Shown: in pieces, positions 27,493-36,026 of the stretch
Layout of the letters: each line of letters begins with the position of its first letter
Position numbering within the stretch: position 1 is the stretch's first letter
NCBI RefSeq assembly: GCF_042657385.1
Contig: NZ_JBHSLA010000005.1
Location: forward strand, 62,001 to 126,000
DNA length: 64,000 nt
Reading direction: 5' to 3'
DNA from: Algorimicrobium hallyeonense
GTDB lineage: Bacteria; Bacteroidota; Bacteroidia; Flavobacteriales; Flavobacteriaceae
Position numbers and translations under genes: made by a program
The notes under the pieces: generated by a model
Databases searched by the model: none
What the model was told of the DNA's origin: nothing
The model's input: only the letters and a program-made list of their open reading frames with translations

Positions 27493-30400
27493 ATGAAACA
27501 ACCGAAACTTTTCCCTTTTTTTTTCTGTTTACTATTTATTAGCAAATGTAGTTTTGCATTAATAAACGTAAATTATTCAAACACTGAAAGCCGCTATAAT
27601 AATCCGTGTCCTGAACCGGTAATTTCAGATTTCTCGCCAACTAGTGGCCCAGAAAACACCTTAATAACTATTAATGGTAGTAATTTCAACAATGCAGTAG
27701 ATGTATCCTTTAATGGCGTAACTGCTGCTTTCACTATAATTAATAATAACCAAATTACAGTATTTGCCGCATCGGCATTAAATACTAGTGCTACAATTTC
27801 CATTACGAGTTCGGGTGGATGCGTAGGAAACTCGACAACCGATTTTGCGTTTATTCAACCAAATTGTGTAGATACAGGCGATATTTATATATCAGAAATT
27901 TATGATGCTTTTTCCGGAAGCTACGCCGTAATAGAACTTTATAACCCAACAAGCACGCCTATTGTTTTAGATGGTGTGTATATTATTGATCGGTATGGTA
28001 ATATTGGAGATCCAACACCAAGTCATACCTACGCCATGCTAGGTACGATAGCACCTTTAGATACATATATTATTTTATTAGGAAGTGGTTCCGATTGTCC
28101 AGCTTTAGTTGCCGATTTTACTGTTGGCACAGGAATAAATGATAACGATGAATTTAAACTATTAAAAAATGGTACGGTAATAGATGTAGTTGAGGCACCA
28201 AACGAACGTGGTTACAGTATTGTTAGAAATGCAGATGCTGTGGTTCCAAATAACACCTTTGTTCCTTCAGATTGGGTTACAGATCTTAATGAAACCTGTA
28301 CTAATCTAGGTTCTCATACAGCTGATCCTATTACGACAACTACGATTCCCGTTATTACACAGCCAGATTGGCAAACCATTTGCGAAAATGAAAATGCATC
28401 ATTTACGGTGTCTGTAGCTACAGGAACATACACATATCAATGGAAAGTTTTAAATAGCTCTGGTGCTTGGGTAAATGTTGTTAATAATGCCACTTACTCT
28501 GGTGCAACCACCAATACATTAAGCCTAAACAACGTGCCTATTAGTTTTAATAACAACCAATATTATTGCGAAATGACATCTGCAACTTGTAATCTTGTTA
28601 CAGATGCTGCTCATTTATTTGTTTCTAATCCTGCAGTAGATACCATTTCAAATCAAACAGTTTGTGATAGCTATGTATTGCCCACGTTAACAAACGGTAG
28701 TTATTTTACTGGAAGTAATGGTACTGGAACTACCTTAATAGCCGGTCAAACAATTACAACATCGCAAACTATTTATATTTATAATGAGTCTGGTACTGCG
28801 CCTAACATATGTTCTAATGAAAGTAGTTTTCTTGTTACCATTGTTGGTTCGCCTCCTGTAGATATAGCAACGAACCAAATCGCGTGTACCGAATATATTT
28901 TACCAACCTTAACAAATGGTAATTATTACACGTCACCCAACGGGATGGGAACCTTATTGAACTCTGGCGAATCCATATTAACAACACAAACAATTTATAT
29001 TTATGCCGAAGCGGGTACTGCTCCCAATATCTGTTCCAATGAAAGCAGTTTTACGGTAACCATAACAAGTAATCCTCCTGTTGATAATTTGTCAGACCAA
29101 ACGGTTTGTACGGATTTTACGTTGCCAAGTTTAACCAATGGCATGTATTATACAGGGACTAACGGAACCGGAATCATGCTAAATGCAGGTGAAACAATTT
29201 CAACAACGCAAACCATTTTTATATATAATGAAATTGGTACAGCTCCAAACACCTGTTCTAACGAGAGCAGTTTTACCATAACCATTTCTGGAACCCCACC
29301 CGTGGACACAATTTCAGATTATACAGGTTGTTCAGGTTACACCTTGCCAACTTTAACCCATGGCACTTATTATACAGGGACTAATGGAACCGGAACCATG
29401 CTAAATGTAGGCGAAACTATTTCAACCACGCAAACCATTTATATTTATAATGAAATTGGCACAGCTCCAAACACTTGTTCTAATGAAAGCAGTTTCACCG
29501 TTACTATTTCTGGTGCTCCATTGGTGGATACAATTGCAGATCAAAATGTGTGTACAGATTACGTACTGCCAACTTTAGTGAACGGCAATTATTTCACAGG
29601 AACAAATGGCACAGGAACCATGCTAAATTCTACTCAAGTTATTTCTACAACCCAGACTATTTATATTTATAATGAATCTGGAACAGCACCCAATATTTGC
29701 ACGAATGAAAGTAGTTTTATAGTAACCATCGTCGGTACACCTCCTGTTGATATACTAACGAACCAAACAGATTGTACAGAATATATTTTACCAACCTTAT
29801 CAAATGGTAATTATTACACAGGAACTAATGGAACTGGAACCATGCTAAATGCAGGTGAAACTATTTCAACTACGCAAACTATATATGTTTATAATGAAAT
29901 TGGTACGGCTCCAAACACCTGCTCAAATGAAAGCAGTTTTATGGTTACCATTTCTGGAGCTCCTCTTGTTGACACATTAGCTAATCAAGATGTGTGTACA
30001 GATTATACCTTGCCAACGTTAGTTAACGGAAGTTATTTCACAGAAACTAACGGTACAGGAACGCCATTATTTGCAGGCGAAACCATTTCCGCAACACAAA
30101 CTATATTTATCTATAACGAATCTGGTGCAGCGCCAAATACTTGTTCTAATGAAAGTAGTTTTACAATTACCATTTTTCCATCAATGGATTTCGTACTCAC
30201 AGAAAATAACCTTCAAATACATGAGAATACGGTAAACGTGGTTATGACCAACACCAGCATTTCTTACGAATACGCTATAGATAATGGTAGTTTCCAGTCT
30301 AGTCCTCTATTTTCAGGACTTTCAAATGGAACACATACATTATACGTTCAAGATATAAATGGCTGCGTTCTAAAATCAATTCAATTTGAAATAGAAACAG

Positions 30401-30663
30401 CAGTATCTATTCACATTCCATTATTTTTCACACCAAATAATGATGGCGAAAATGATGTTTGGCAAATAACGGACACGCAAAACACCATTAAAGAGATTTA
30501 TGTTTATGACAGATATGGCAAACTTTTAAAACAGATTCCATTGCAATCTAAAAGTTGGGATGGTTTATACAGAGGCTACCCAAAAGAAAGCAACGATTAT
30601 TGGTATGTGATAACCTTACGAACAGGCGAACAACTGAACGGTCACTTTACACTTAAACGCTAG
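27493..30663 (+). CDS. T9SS type B protein with IPT/TIG, lamin-tail-like and seven 74-residue repeats
   Basis: A 1056-residue exported protein. A signal peptide (KLFPFFFCLLFISKCSFA) is followed by an IPT/TIG Ig-like domain (PEPVISDFSPTSGPENTLITIN), a lamin-tail-like domain (DIYISEIYDAFSGSYAVIEL, LDGVYIIDRYGN), an Ig-like segment (WQTICENENASFTVSVATGTY) and then seven tandem copies of a 74-residue repeat. The type B sorting domain closes the protein (FFTPNNDGENDVW, VYDRYGKLL, SWDGLYRG). It carries none of the ~85-residue modules of its neighbours, so it is a separate architecture with the same secretion tag. Confidence 0.9.
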   Translation: MKQPKLFPFFFCLLFISKCSFALINVNYSNTESRYNNPCPEPVISDFSPTSGPENTLITINGSNFNNAVDVSFNGVTAAFTIINNNQITVFAASALNTSATISITSSGGCVGNSTTDFAFIQPNCVDTGDIYISEIYDAFSGSYAVIELYNPTSTPIVLDGVYIIDRYGNIGDPTPSHTYAMLGTIAPLDTYIILLGSGSDCPALVADFTVGTGINDNDEFKLLKNGTVIDVVEAPNERGYSIVRNADAVVPNNTFVPSDWVTDLNETCTNLGSHTADPITTTTIPVITQPDWQTICENENASFTVSVATGTYTYQWKVLNSSGAWVNVVNNATYSGATTNTLSLNNVPISFNNNQYYCEMTSATCNLVTDAAHLFVSNPAVDTISNQTVCDSYVLPTLTNGSYFTGSNGTGTTLIAGQTITTSQTIYIYNESGTAPNICSNESSFLVTIVGSPPVDIATNQIACTEYILPTLTNGNYYTSPNGMGTLLNSGESILTTQTIYIYAEAGTAPNICSNESSFTVTITSNPPVDNLSDQTVCTDFTLPSLTNGMYYTGTNGTGIMLNAGETISTTQTIFIYNEIGTAPNTCSNESSFTITISGTPPVDTISDYTGCSGYTLPTLTHGTYYTGTNGTGTMLNVGETISTTQTIYIYNEIGTAPNTCSNESSFTVTISGAPLVDTIADQNVCTDYVLPTLVNGNYFTGTNGTGTMLNSTQVISTTQTIYIYNESGTAPNICTNESSFIVTIVGTPPVDILTNQTDCTEYILPTLSNGNYYTGTNGTGTMLNAGETISTTQTIYVYNEIGTAPNTCSNESSFMVTISGAPLVDTLANQDVCTDYTLPTLVNGSYFTETNGTGTPLFAGETISATQTIFIYNESGAAPNTCSNESSFTITIFPSMDFVLTENNLQIHENTVNVVMTNTSISYEYAIDNGSFQSSPLFSGLSNGTHTLYVQDINGCVLKSIQFEIETAVSIHIPLFFTPNNDGENDVWQITDTQNTIKEIYVYDRYGKLLKQIPLQSKSWDGLYRGYPKESNDYWYVITLRTGEQLNGHFTLKR
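28636..30189 (+). repeat. Seven in-frame 222-bp repeats in the T9SS cargo gene
   Basis: Seven copies of a 74-codon unit run head to tail: VDxxxxQxxC, LPTLxNGxYxTGTNGTGTML, a GETISTTQTIYIYNE strand and APNxCSNESSFxVTI. Copies 3, 4 and 6 share long identical stretches, while copies 1, 2 and 7 diverge at several positions. The period is exactly 222 bp, so copy number could change without a frameshift. Confidence 0.9.
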
Positions 30664-30671
30664 AATTTACG

Positions 30672-30679
30672 TATTTTTG
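30672..30679 (+). promoter_or_regulatory. -7 promoter element (TATTTTTG)
   Basis: TATTTTTG matches the consensus, right after the stop of the T9SS gene. It would give uvrB a leader of about 100 bases containing the palindrome-like element at 30731-30769. Confidence 0.4.
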
Positions 30680-30730
30680 TACTTTGATACGAGCATGACT
30701 AAAATTAATTTTTAGAGTGTTATTAGTTGT

Positions 30731-30769
30731 GACTACTTCCGATACATATAGGAATGACCCTCGAAAATC
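30731..30769. repeat. Palindrome-like intergenic element, copy A
   Basis: The stretch has imperfect internal symmetry (ttcc ... ggaa) and shares cgatacat and a gac(n)ctcgaa segment with the element downstream of uvrB at 32801-32845. It is probably a dispersed intergenic repeat, but only two copies are seen here. Confidence 0.4.
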
Positions 30770-30784
30770 AATATAAAGAAACGT

Positions 30785-32788
30785 ATGAAATTCAAAATAA
30801 AATCCGAATTTAAACCAACAGGTGATCAACCTCAAGCCATTAAAAAGTTGGTTGCAGGTATTGATTTACAAGAAAAATACCAAACCCTTTTAGGAGTTAC
30901 AGGTTCGGGAAAAACATTTACCGTTGCCAATGTTATTGAAGATGTGCAAAAACCAACCTTGGTTTTGGCCCACAACAAAACGCTTGCTGCACAATTGTAC
31001 TCGGAATTCAAGCAATTTTTCCCTGAAAATGCTGTAGAATATTTCGTGTCTTACTATGATTATTACCAACCAGAAGCCTACATCCCTGTTTCAGGTGTTT
31101 ATATAGAAAAGGATTTATCTATAAACGAAGAAATTGAAAAAATGCGCTTAAGCACCACCTCTTCCCTACTTTCAGGACGTCGTGATGTGATTGTTATCGC
31201 GTCCGTTTCCTGTTTATATGGTATTGGAAATCCTGTGGAATTTCAAAAGAATGTCATTTCTATTGAACGTGATCAGGTTATTTCACGTACCAAATTGTTA
31301 CATCGTTTGGTACAAAGTTTATATTCTAGAACAGAAGGCGAATTTAATCATGGTAATTTTAGAATAAAAGGTGATACAGTTGATGTGTTTCCGAGTTATG
31401 ACGATCATGCCTTTAGAATTCACTTTTTTGGAGATGAAATTGAAGAGATTGAAGCCTTCAACGTCCAAACCAATGAAGTTTTAGAAAAATATGACCGCCT
31501 GAATATTTATCCGGCCAATATGTTTGTAACCTCGCCAGATGTGTTGCAAGGTGCCATAAAAAGCATTCAGGACGATTTGGTAAAACAATACGATTATTTT
31601 AAAGAAATTGGCAAACATCTTGAAGCTAAACGCTTAAAGGAACGCACAGAATTCGACTTGGAGATGATTCGTGAATTGGGTTACTGCTCAGGTATAGAAA
31701 ATTATTCACGGTATTTAGATGGGAGACAACCAGGCACAAGACCCTTCTGTTTATTGGATTATTTTCCAGACGATTATTTAATGGTGGTGGATGAAAGCCA
31801 CGTCACCATTTCACAAGTCCATGCCATGTATGGCGGCGATAGAAGTAGAAAGGAAAATTTAGTAGAATATGGCTTCCGTTTACCGGCTGCTATGGATAAC
31901 CGACCATTGAAATTTGAAGAATTTGAGGCGCTTCAAAATCAGGTTATTTATGTGAGCGCCACACCTGCAGATTATGAATTAGAAAAATCTGATGGTGTTT
32001 TTGTTGAGCAAATTATTCGACCAACAGGCTTATTAGATCCCGTCATTGAAGTACGACCAAGTTTAAATCAGATTGATGATTTAATAGAAGAAATTCAGTT
32101 GCGCGTTGAAAAAGATGAACGAACTTTAGTCACCACATTAACCAAGCGAATGGCTGAAGAATTGACCAAATATCTCGATCGGATTCAAATTCGGTGTCGC
32201 TACATCCATAGTGATGTGGATACCTTGGAACGTGTGGAAATTATGCAAGATTTACGAAAAGGCTTGTTTGATGTTTTGGTTGGCGTCAATTTACTGCGTG
32301 AAGGATTGGATTTACCCGAAGTATCTTTAGTTGCCATTTTAGATGCCGATAAAGAAGGGTTTTTACGCTCGGCTCGCTCATTAACGCAAACGGTTGGTCG
32401 TGCAGCCCGAAACCTCAACGGAAAAGCCATAATGTATGCCGATAGAATAACCAAGAGCATGCAAAAAACGATTGATGAAACAGAATACAGACGGGAAAAG
32501 CAAATAGCCTACAACACCAAACATAAATTAGTACCAACAGCATTGAATAAAAGTTTGGATAATGCCTTAACTAAAAACTCGGTGAGCACCTATAGTTATG
32601 AATTGGAAGCCGCCAAAGCCGCAGAACCTGAAAGCCAATATTTAACCAAGGGAGAATTGGAAAAGAAAATTCGTGAAAACCGCAAAATGATGGAACAAGC
32701 TGCCAAAGCTTTAGACTTTATGGAAGCGGCTCAATTCAGAGATTTGATAAAAAGTTATCAGGATAAATTGGAGAATTTGAAGGTATAA
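30785..32788 (+). CDS. uvrB: UvrABC excision repair subunit B
   Basis: A 667-residue UvrB, the helicase-like damage-verification subunit of nucleotide excision repair. Walker A is GVTGSGKT (residues 37-44), the DEAD-like box is VVDESH, the beta-hairpin region has YYDYYQPEAYIP, and the helicase C motifs include TLTKRMAEELT and the QTVGRAARN motif VI. The C-terminus has the UVR motif (EKKIRENRKMMEQAAKALDFMEAAQFRD) that binds UvrC. Length is normal. It is transcribed alone; UvrA and UvrC are not in the window. Its start is an ATG with no clear Shine-Dalgarno site. Confidence 0.97.
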   Translation: MKFKIKSEFKPTGDQPQAIKKLVAGIDLQEKYQTLLGVTGSGKTFTVANVIEDVQKPTLVLAHNKTLAAQLYSEFKQFFPENAVEYFVSYYDYYQPEAYIPVSGVYIEKDLSINEEIEKMRLSTTSSLLSGRRDVIVIASVSCLYGIGNPVEFQKNVISIERDQVISRTKLLHRLVQSLYSRTEGEFNHGNFRIKGDTVDVFPSYDDHAFRIHFFGDEIEEIEAFNVQTNEVLEKYDRLNIYPANMFVTSPDVLQGAIKSIQDDLVKQYDYFKEIGKHLEAKRLKERTEFDLEMIRELGYCSGIENYSRYLDGRQPGTRPFCLLDYFPDDYLMVVDESHVTISQVHAMYGGDRSRKENLVEYGFRLPAAMDNRPLKFEEFEALQNQVIYVSATPADYELEKSDGVFVEQIIRPTGLLDPVIEVRPSLNQIDDLIEEIQLRVEKDERTLVTTLTKRMAEELTKYLDRIQIRCRYIHSDVDTLERVEIMQDLRKGLFDVLVGVNLLREGLDLPEVSLVAILDADKEGFLRSARSLTQTVGRAARNLNGKAIMYADRITKSMQKTIDETEYRREKQIAYNTKHKLVPTALNKSLDNALTKNSVSTYSYELEAAKAAEPESQYLTKGELEKKIRENRKMMEQAAKALDFMEAAQFRDLIKSYQDKLENLKV

Positions 32789-32800
32789 CGTGGTTTGTGG

Positions 32801-32845
32801 TGTTTTCGATACATCCCTCCGGACGTCGGGACACTCGAACTGACA
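32801..32845. repeat. Palindrome-like intergenic element, copy B
   Basis: The outer arms ttcga (32805-32809) and tcgaa (32835-32839) pair, and inside them tccc (32814-32817) pairs with ggga (32828-32831), with a gacgtc core. It is similar to copy A upstream of uvrB at both ends and lies 12 bp after the uvrB stop. It has no T run, so it is not a standard terminator. Confidence 0.5.
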
Positions 32846-32943
32846 GGTTTGTAGGCTTTATTAAAAAAAAAGTTATAAGCGGCTCCTGATAGGAATAAAA
32901 ACACGCACCTTGCTAACTTTTTGGGTTTTAAAGTGCAAAACCT

Positions 32944-33348
32944 TTAGTTATACTGCACCTTAAAAATATCAATAAGCACATCTGGTGGTACTACCTTATT
33001 AGGGAAACTTTCCATAAGATATAATACTTTATTAATAGATTCATGGCTCAAACCCATGCGCAAACCGTAGTTGTGAAGCTTAATTTTATCTTTAGTTGAA
33101 CTTTCTTCATCAATATTCATGAGTAAAACCAACCGATGAAATTGAACAATCCGTTCGCTATGCGATTTTAAGTGAATATAATTAATAGGATTTTCAATTA
33201 AATAATCAAAATCCTCTCTTGATATATCAAGTTGTCTAGCAATTGCCAAAAGAAAATTATATTCTATAGGTTTTAGGTCGCTTTCATTTTTAGCAAATGA
33301 AATCATTTCAGATAGGAGACTTAGCTTTTCAACCCTGTTAATTAGCAT
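32944..33348 (-). CDS. TerB-like helical protein of unknown function
   Basis: A 134-residue all-helical protein. The pattern EKLSLLSEMISFAKNESDLKPIEYNFLLAIARQLDIS followed by HLKSHSERIVQFHRLVLLMNID and a C-terminal MESFPNKVVPPDVLIDIF fits a TerB-like family common in flavobacteria. The acidic metal-type loop of classical TerB is poorly kept. The frame is open to an ATG at 33441, but the additional 31 residues show no similarity to the family, so the ATG at 33348 is preferred with moderate confidence. It converges on uvrB. Function is unknown. Confidence 0.65.
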   Translation of the reverse strand: MLINRVEKLSLLSEMISFAKNESDLKPIEYNFLLAIARQLDISREDFDYLIENPINYIHLKSHSERIVQFHRLVLLMNIDEESSTKDKIKLHNYGLRMGLSHESINKVLYLMESFPNKVVPPDVLIDIFKVQYN

Positions 33349-33561
33349 GAGGAATGGATTAATTATTTCAGTATAAAGATACGCACAATGATTATTTGAT
33401 AATCCATGATAAATTGTAACTTGTCGAAAATTTGGATGCATTTTATCGTTATTTTCTTACATTTACTCAAAATTAATGAATTAATCAACTGAAAATCAAA
33501 ATATTATACAAAAAATGCATTTCGTCGATTTTTTATAAATTGACACTAGAAACAGACTTAT

Positions 33562-33882
33562 ATGAGTACACAAAAAGACAACATGACAAATAATGATATT
33601 TTTAAAAAATTACGTGTAGCCCTACAACTACGTGATGACGAAATTGTAAAGATTCTAGAACTCGTTGATTTTAGAATTACTAAAAGTGAACTCGGTGCAT
33701 TTTTCAGAAAAGAAGACCATCCAAAATATATGGAATGTGGTGATCAAATTCTTCGAAATTTCCTAAATGGATTGGTTATTCATTTACGCGGCCCAAAACC
33801 TGATAAAAAACCTAAATTGGAAGGAAAAGTAAAAGCTACAGCGCCAAAAAGAAATCCGATAAAAAAAATAGAAAAAAAGTAG
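33562..33882 (+). CDS. DUF1456 family protein (YehS-like)
   Basis: A 106-residue protein carrying the DUF1456 domain (NDIFKKLRVALQLRDDEIVKILELVDF, then ITKSELGAFFRKEDHPKYMECGDQILRNFLNGL). The family normally contains two copies of this half-domain; here the second copy is shorter and the last 25 residues are a lysine-rich tail (KPDKKPKLEGKVKATAPKR). The ATG at 33583 (MTNNDIFKK) is an equally possible start. The role of the family is unknown. It is transcribed divergently from the TerB-like gene. Confidence 0.82.
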   Translation: MSTQKDNMTNNDIFKKLRVALQLRDDEIVKILELVDFRITKSELGAFFRKEDHPKYMECGDQILRNFLNGLVIHLRGPKPDKKPKLEGKVKATAPKRNPIKKIEKK

Positions 33883-33949
33883 GTTTTTTCTTTGTGCTCT
33901 GATAAGTTCGTCTTAATATTGCTATATAAGACTAATTTATCTTAATTAC

Positions 33950-34648
33950 ATGTTTCAACCACCTACTACGCTTCCCAATTTACAGTTATCGGAGAAAGAC
34001 ATTGCACGCCTCAATAAAAAATATAAGCTTTTAACCCCGTGCCAAAGGATTGAAACCTTATACACGGACTTTAATGTAGAAGAAATTATGCTAACCAGTT
34101 CTTTTGCGGCTACGTCTGCATTTCTTCTAAAATTAGTTTCTGATGTTAATAAAGAGCAACATGTGTTTTTCATTGATACAGGTTATCACTTTGAGGATAC
34201 CATAAAATACAAGAAAAAACTAACAGATTTATATGAACTAAACGTAACATCTATTAGCGCTTTAAAGGAGGAACATGCTTTTACCACGAAAGACGAAACG
34301 TGGAAAAAGAATCCTGACTTTTGTTGTTCTATTAATAAGGTACAACCATTAGAGTCTATTAAAAAGCATTTTAACATTTGGGTTTCTGGGTTAATGGAAT
34401 GGCAAAGTGATCATCGTGCGAGTTTAGATATTTTTGAACAACGTGGAAGTATTTTAAAGTTCTATCCTTTGTTAGACATATCCAAAGAAGCTCGAGATGC
34501 CTATATTAAAGAAAACCAACTACCATTTCATCCGTTAGTAGCAAAAGGCTATAACTCTATTGGGTGCAAACATTGCACAGTTCCGGGCGAGGACCGAAAT
34601 GGCCGATGGAATAACAACCCGAAAACCGAATGTGGTTTACATCTATAA
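33950..34648 (+). CDS. cysH: Phosphoadenylyl/adenylyl-sulfate reductase, [4Fe-4S] type
   Basis: A 232-residue assimilatory sulfonucleotide reductase that forms sulfite from APS (or PAPS) with thioredoxin. The PAPS_reductase fold is shown by FFIDTGYHFEDT and the C-terminal active-site motif ECGLHL with catalytic Cys228. Cys125-Cys126 and Cys206/Cys209 (CKHC) form the CC...CxxC cluster set, so it should be the iron-sulfur type that prefers APS. No other sulfate-assimilation gene is nearby. The substrate loop reads WVSGLMEWQS, slightly different from the usual TGxRxxQS. A strong bidirectional terminator follows. Confidence 0.9.
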   Translation: MFQPPTTLPNLQLSEKDIARLNKKYKLLTPCQRIETLYTDFNVEEIMLTSSFAATSAFLLKLVSDVNKEQHVFFIDTGYHFEDTIKYKKKLTDLYELNVTSISALKEEHAFTTKDETWKKNPDFCCSINKVQPLESIKKHFNIWVSGLMEWQSDHRASLDIFEQRGSILKFYPLLDISKEARDAYIKENQLPFHPLVAKGYNSIGCKHCTVPGEDRNGRWNNNPKTECGLHL

Positions 34649-34651
34649 ACT

Positions 34652-34685
34652 AAAAAAGCTCTCAAAATTATTTGAGAGCTTTTTT
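34652..34685. terminator. Bidirectional terminator between cysH and sucC
   Basis: A 15-bp perfect stem (34652-34666 with 34671-34685) with a 4-base atta loop, A-rich on one side and T-rich on the other, between the convergent stops of cysH and sucC. Confidence 0.92.
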
Positions 34686-34707
34686 TATGATTAGAAAATC
34701 ATCTATA

Positions 34708-35901
34708 TTATTTGGATAATACTTCGTGTACTTTATCTGCAGCTTCTTGAAATTCTGTAGCACTCATAACGGCTAACCCTGAATTATCAATCAACTCTTT
34801 TGCAATATCAGCATTGGTACCTTGAAGACGCACAATAATTGGCACTTCAATATTACCCATATTTTTGTAGGCATCAATAACACCTTGAGCAACACGATCA
34901 CAACGTACAATACCACCAAAGATGTTAATCAAGATTGCTTTTACGTTTGGATCTCTTAAAATTAACTCGAAAGCCATTTCTACACGGGCTGCATCCGCTG
35001 TACCACCAACATCTAAAAAGTTAGCCGGCTCACCACCTGCTTGCTTAATTAAATCCATAGTTGCCATAGCAAGACCTGCACCATTTACCATACATCCAAC
35101 GTTTCCGTCAAGATCTACATAGTTTAGTCCAGCTTCTTTAGCTTCTACTTCAATAGCATTTTCTTCACGTAAATCACGTAAAGCAGCATAATCTTTATGA
35201 CGGTATAATGCATTTTCATCCATGGTTACTTTTGCATCAACAGCCATAATTTTATCATCACTTGTTTTTAACACTGGGTTAATTTCAAACAATGAAGAAT
35301 CAGACTTATCATAAGCTGTATATAAAGCTGTAACAAATTTAGTCATTTCTTTAAATGCCAAACCAGACAGACCTAAATTGAAAGCAATTTTACGTGCTTG
35401 AAAAGGCATAATTCCAACAGAAGGATCAATCTCTTCTGTAAAAATTAAATGTGGCGTTTCTTCAGCAACTGTTTCAATATCCATTCCACCTTCCGTAGAA
35501 TACATAATCATATTACGACCTGTAGCACGATTTAATAAAACAGACATATAATATTCTTCAGGTTCATTATCACCAGGATAATAAACATCTTCTGCTACTA
35601 ATACTTGATGAACGCGCTTTCCTTCAGCTGAAGTTTGCGGCGTTACTAAATCCATACCGATGATTTCACCTGCAATTTGTTTAACCTCATCAAGGTTTTT
35701 TGCAAGTTTAACACCTCCACCTTTACCACGTCCACCAGCATGAACTTGGGCTTTAATTACGTGCCAGCCAGTACCAGTATCTTCTGTTAGTTTTTTGGCA
35801 GCTGCAACTGCTTCTTCAGCATTTTGAGCAACTATACCACGCTGGATACGTACACCAAAACTACTTAACATTTCTTTTCCTTGATATTCGTGTAAATTCA
35901 T
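34708..35901 (-). CDS. sucC: Succinyl-CoA synthetase (ADP-forming) beta subunit
   Basis: A 397-residue ATP-grasp enzyme subunit of the TCA cycle that makes succinate, CoA and ATP from succinyl-CoA with the alpha subunit SucD. The ATP-grasp region begins MNLHEYQGKEMLSSFGV and has the GGRGKGGGVKLA loop, and the C-terminal CoA-ligase domain has FLDVGGTADA and the helix-anchoring NIFGGIVRCD, followed by RLQGTNA. Length is normal. The alpha subunit is not adjacent, a common arrangement in flavobacteria. A promoter matching the Bacteroidota consensus lies upstream at 35960-35990. Confidence 0.96.
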   Translation of the reverse strand: MNLHEYQGKEMLSSFGVRIQRGIVAQNAEEAVAAAKKLTEDTGTGWHVIKAQVHAGGRGKGGGVKLAKNLDEVKQIAGEIIGMDLVTPQTSAEGKRVHQVLVAEDVYYPGDNEPEEYYMSVLLNRATGRNMIMYSTEGGMDIETVAEETPHLIFTEEIDPSVGIMPFQARKIAFNLGLSGLAFKEMTKFVTALYTAYDKSDSSLFEINPVLKTSDDKIMAVDAKVTMDENALYRHKDYAALRDLREENAIEVEAKEAGLNYVDLDGNVGCMVNGAGLAMATMDLIKQAGGEPANFLDVGGTADAARVEMAFELILRDPNVKAILINIFGGIVRCDRVAQGVIDAYKNMGNIEVPIIVRLQGTNADIAKELIDNSGLAVMSATEFQEAADKVHEVLSK

Positions 35902-35959
35902 CTTATAAATTCGTTTGTAGTTTTCTCACCAAGAGAAAATCATTAAATTTTTAGTTGCA

Positions 35960-35990
35960 CAAAAGTAATCAACCTAACGCTTTTAACCAA
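35960..35990 (-). promoter_or_regulatory. sucC promoter (TTG ... TACTTTTG)
   Basis: On the minus strand TACTTTTG (35960-35967) matches the -7 consensus, and TTG (35988-35990) is 20 bp upstream, leaving a leader of nearly 60 bases before the sucC ATG. Confidence 0.5.
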
Positions 35991-36026
35991 TAATTTTTAA
36001 AAGTTGTTTTCAGATTGATTAAAAAT

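Noticed and set aside
33349..33441. 31-residue N-terminal extension of the TerB-like gene
   Set aside because: The extension shows no family similarity, while the ATG at 33348 starts right at the family domain. This is a judgement, not proof.
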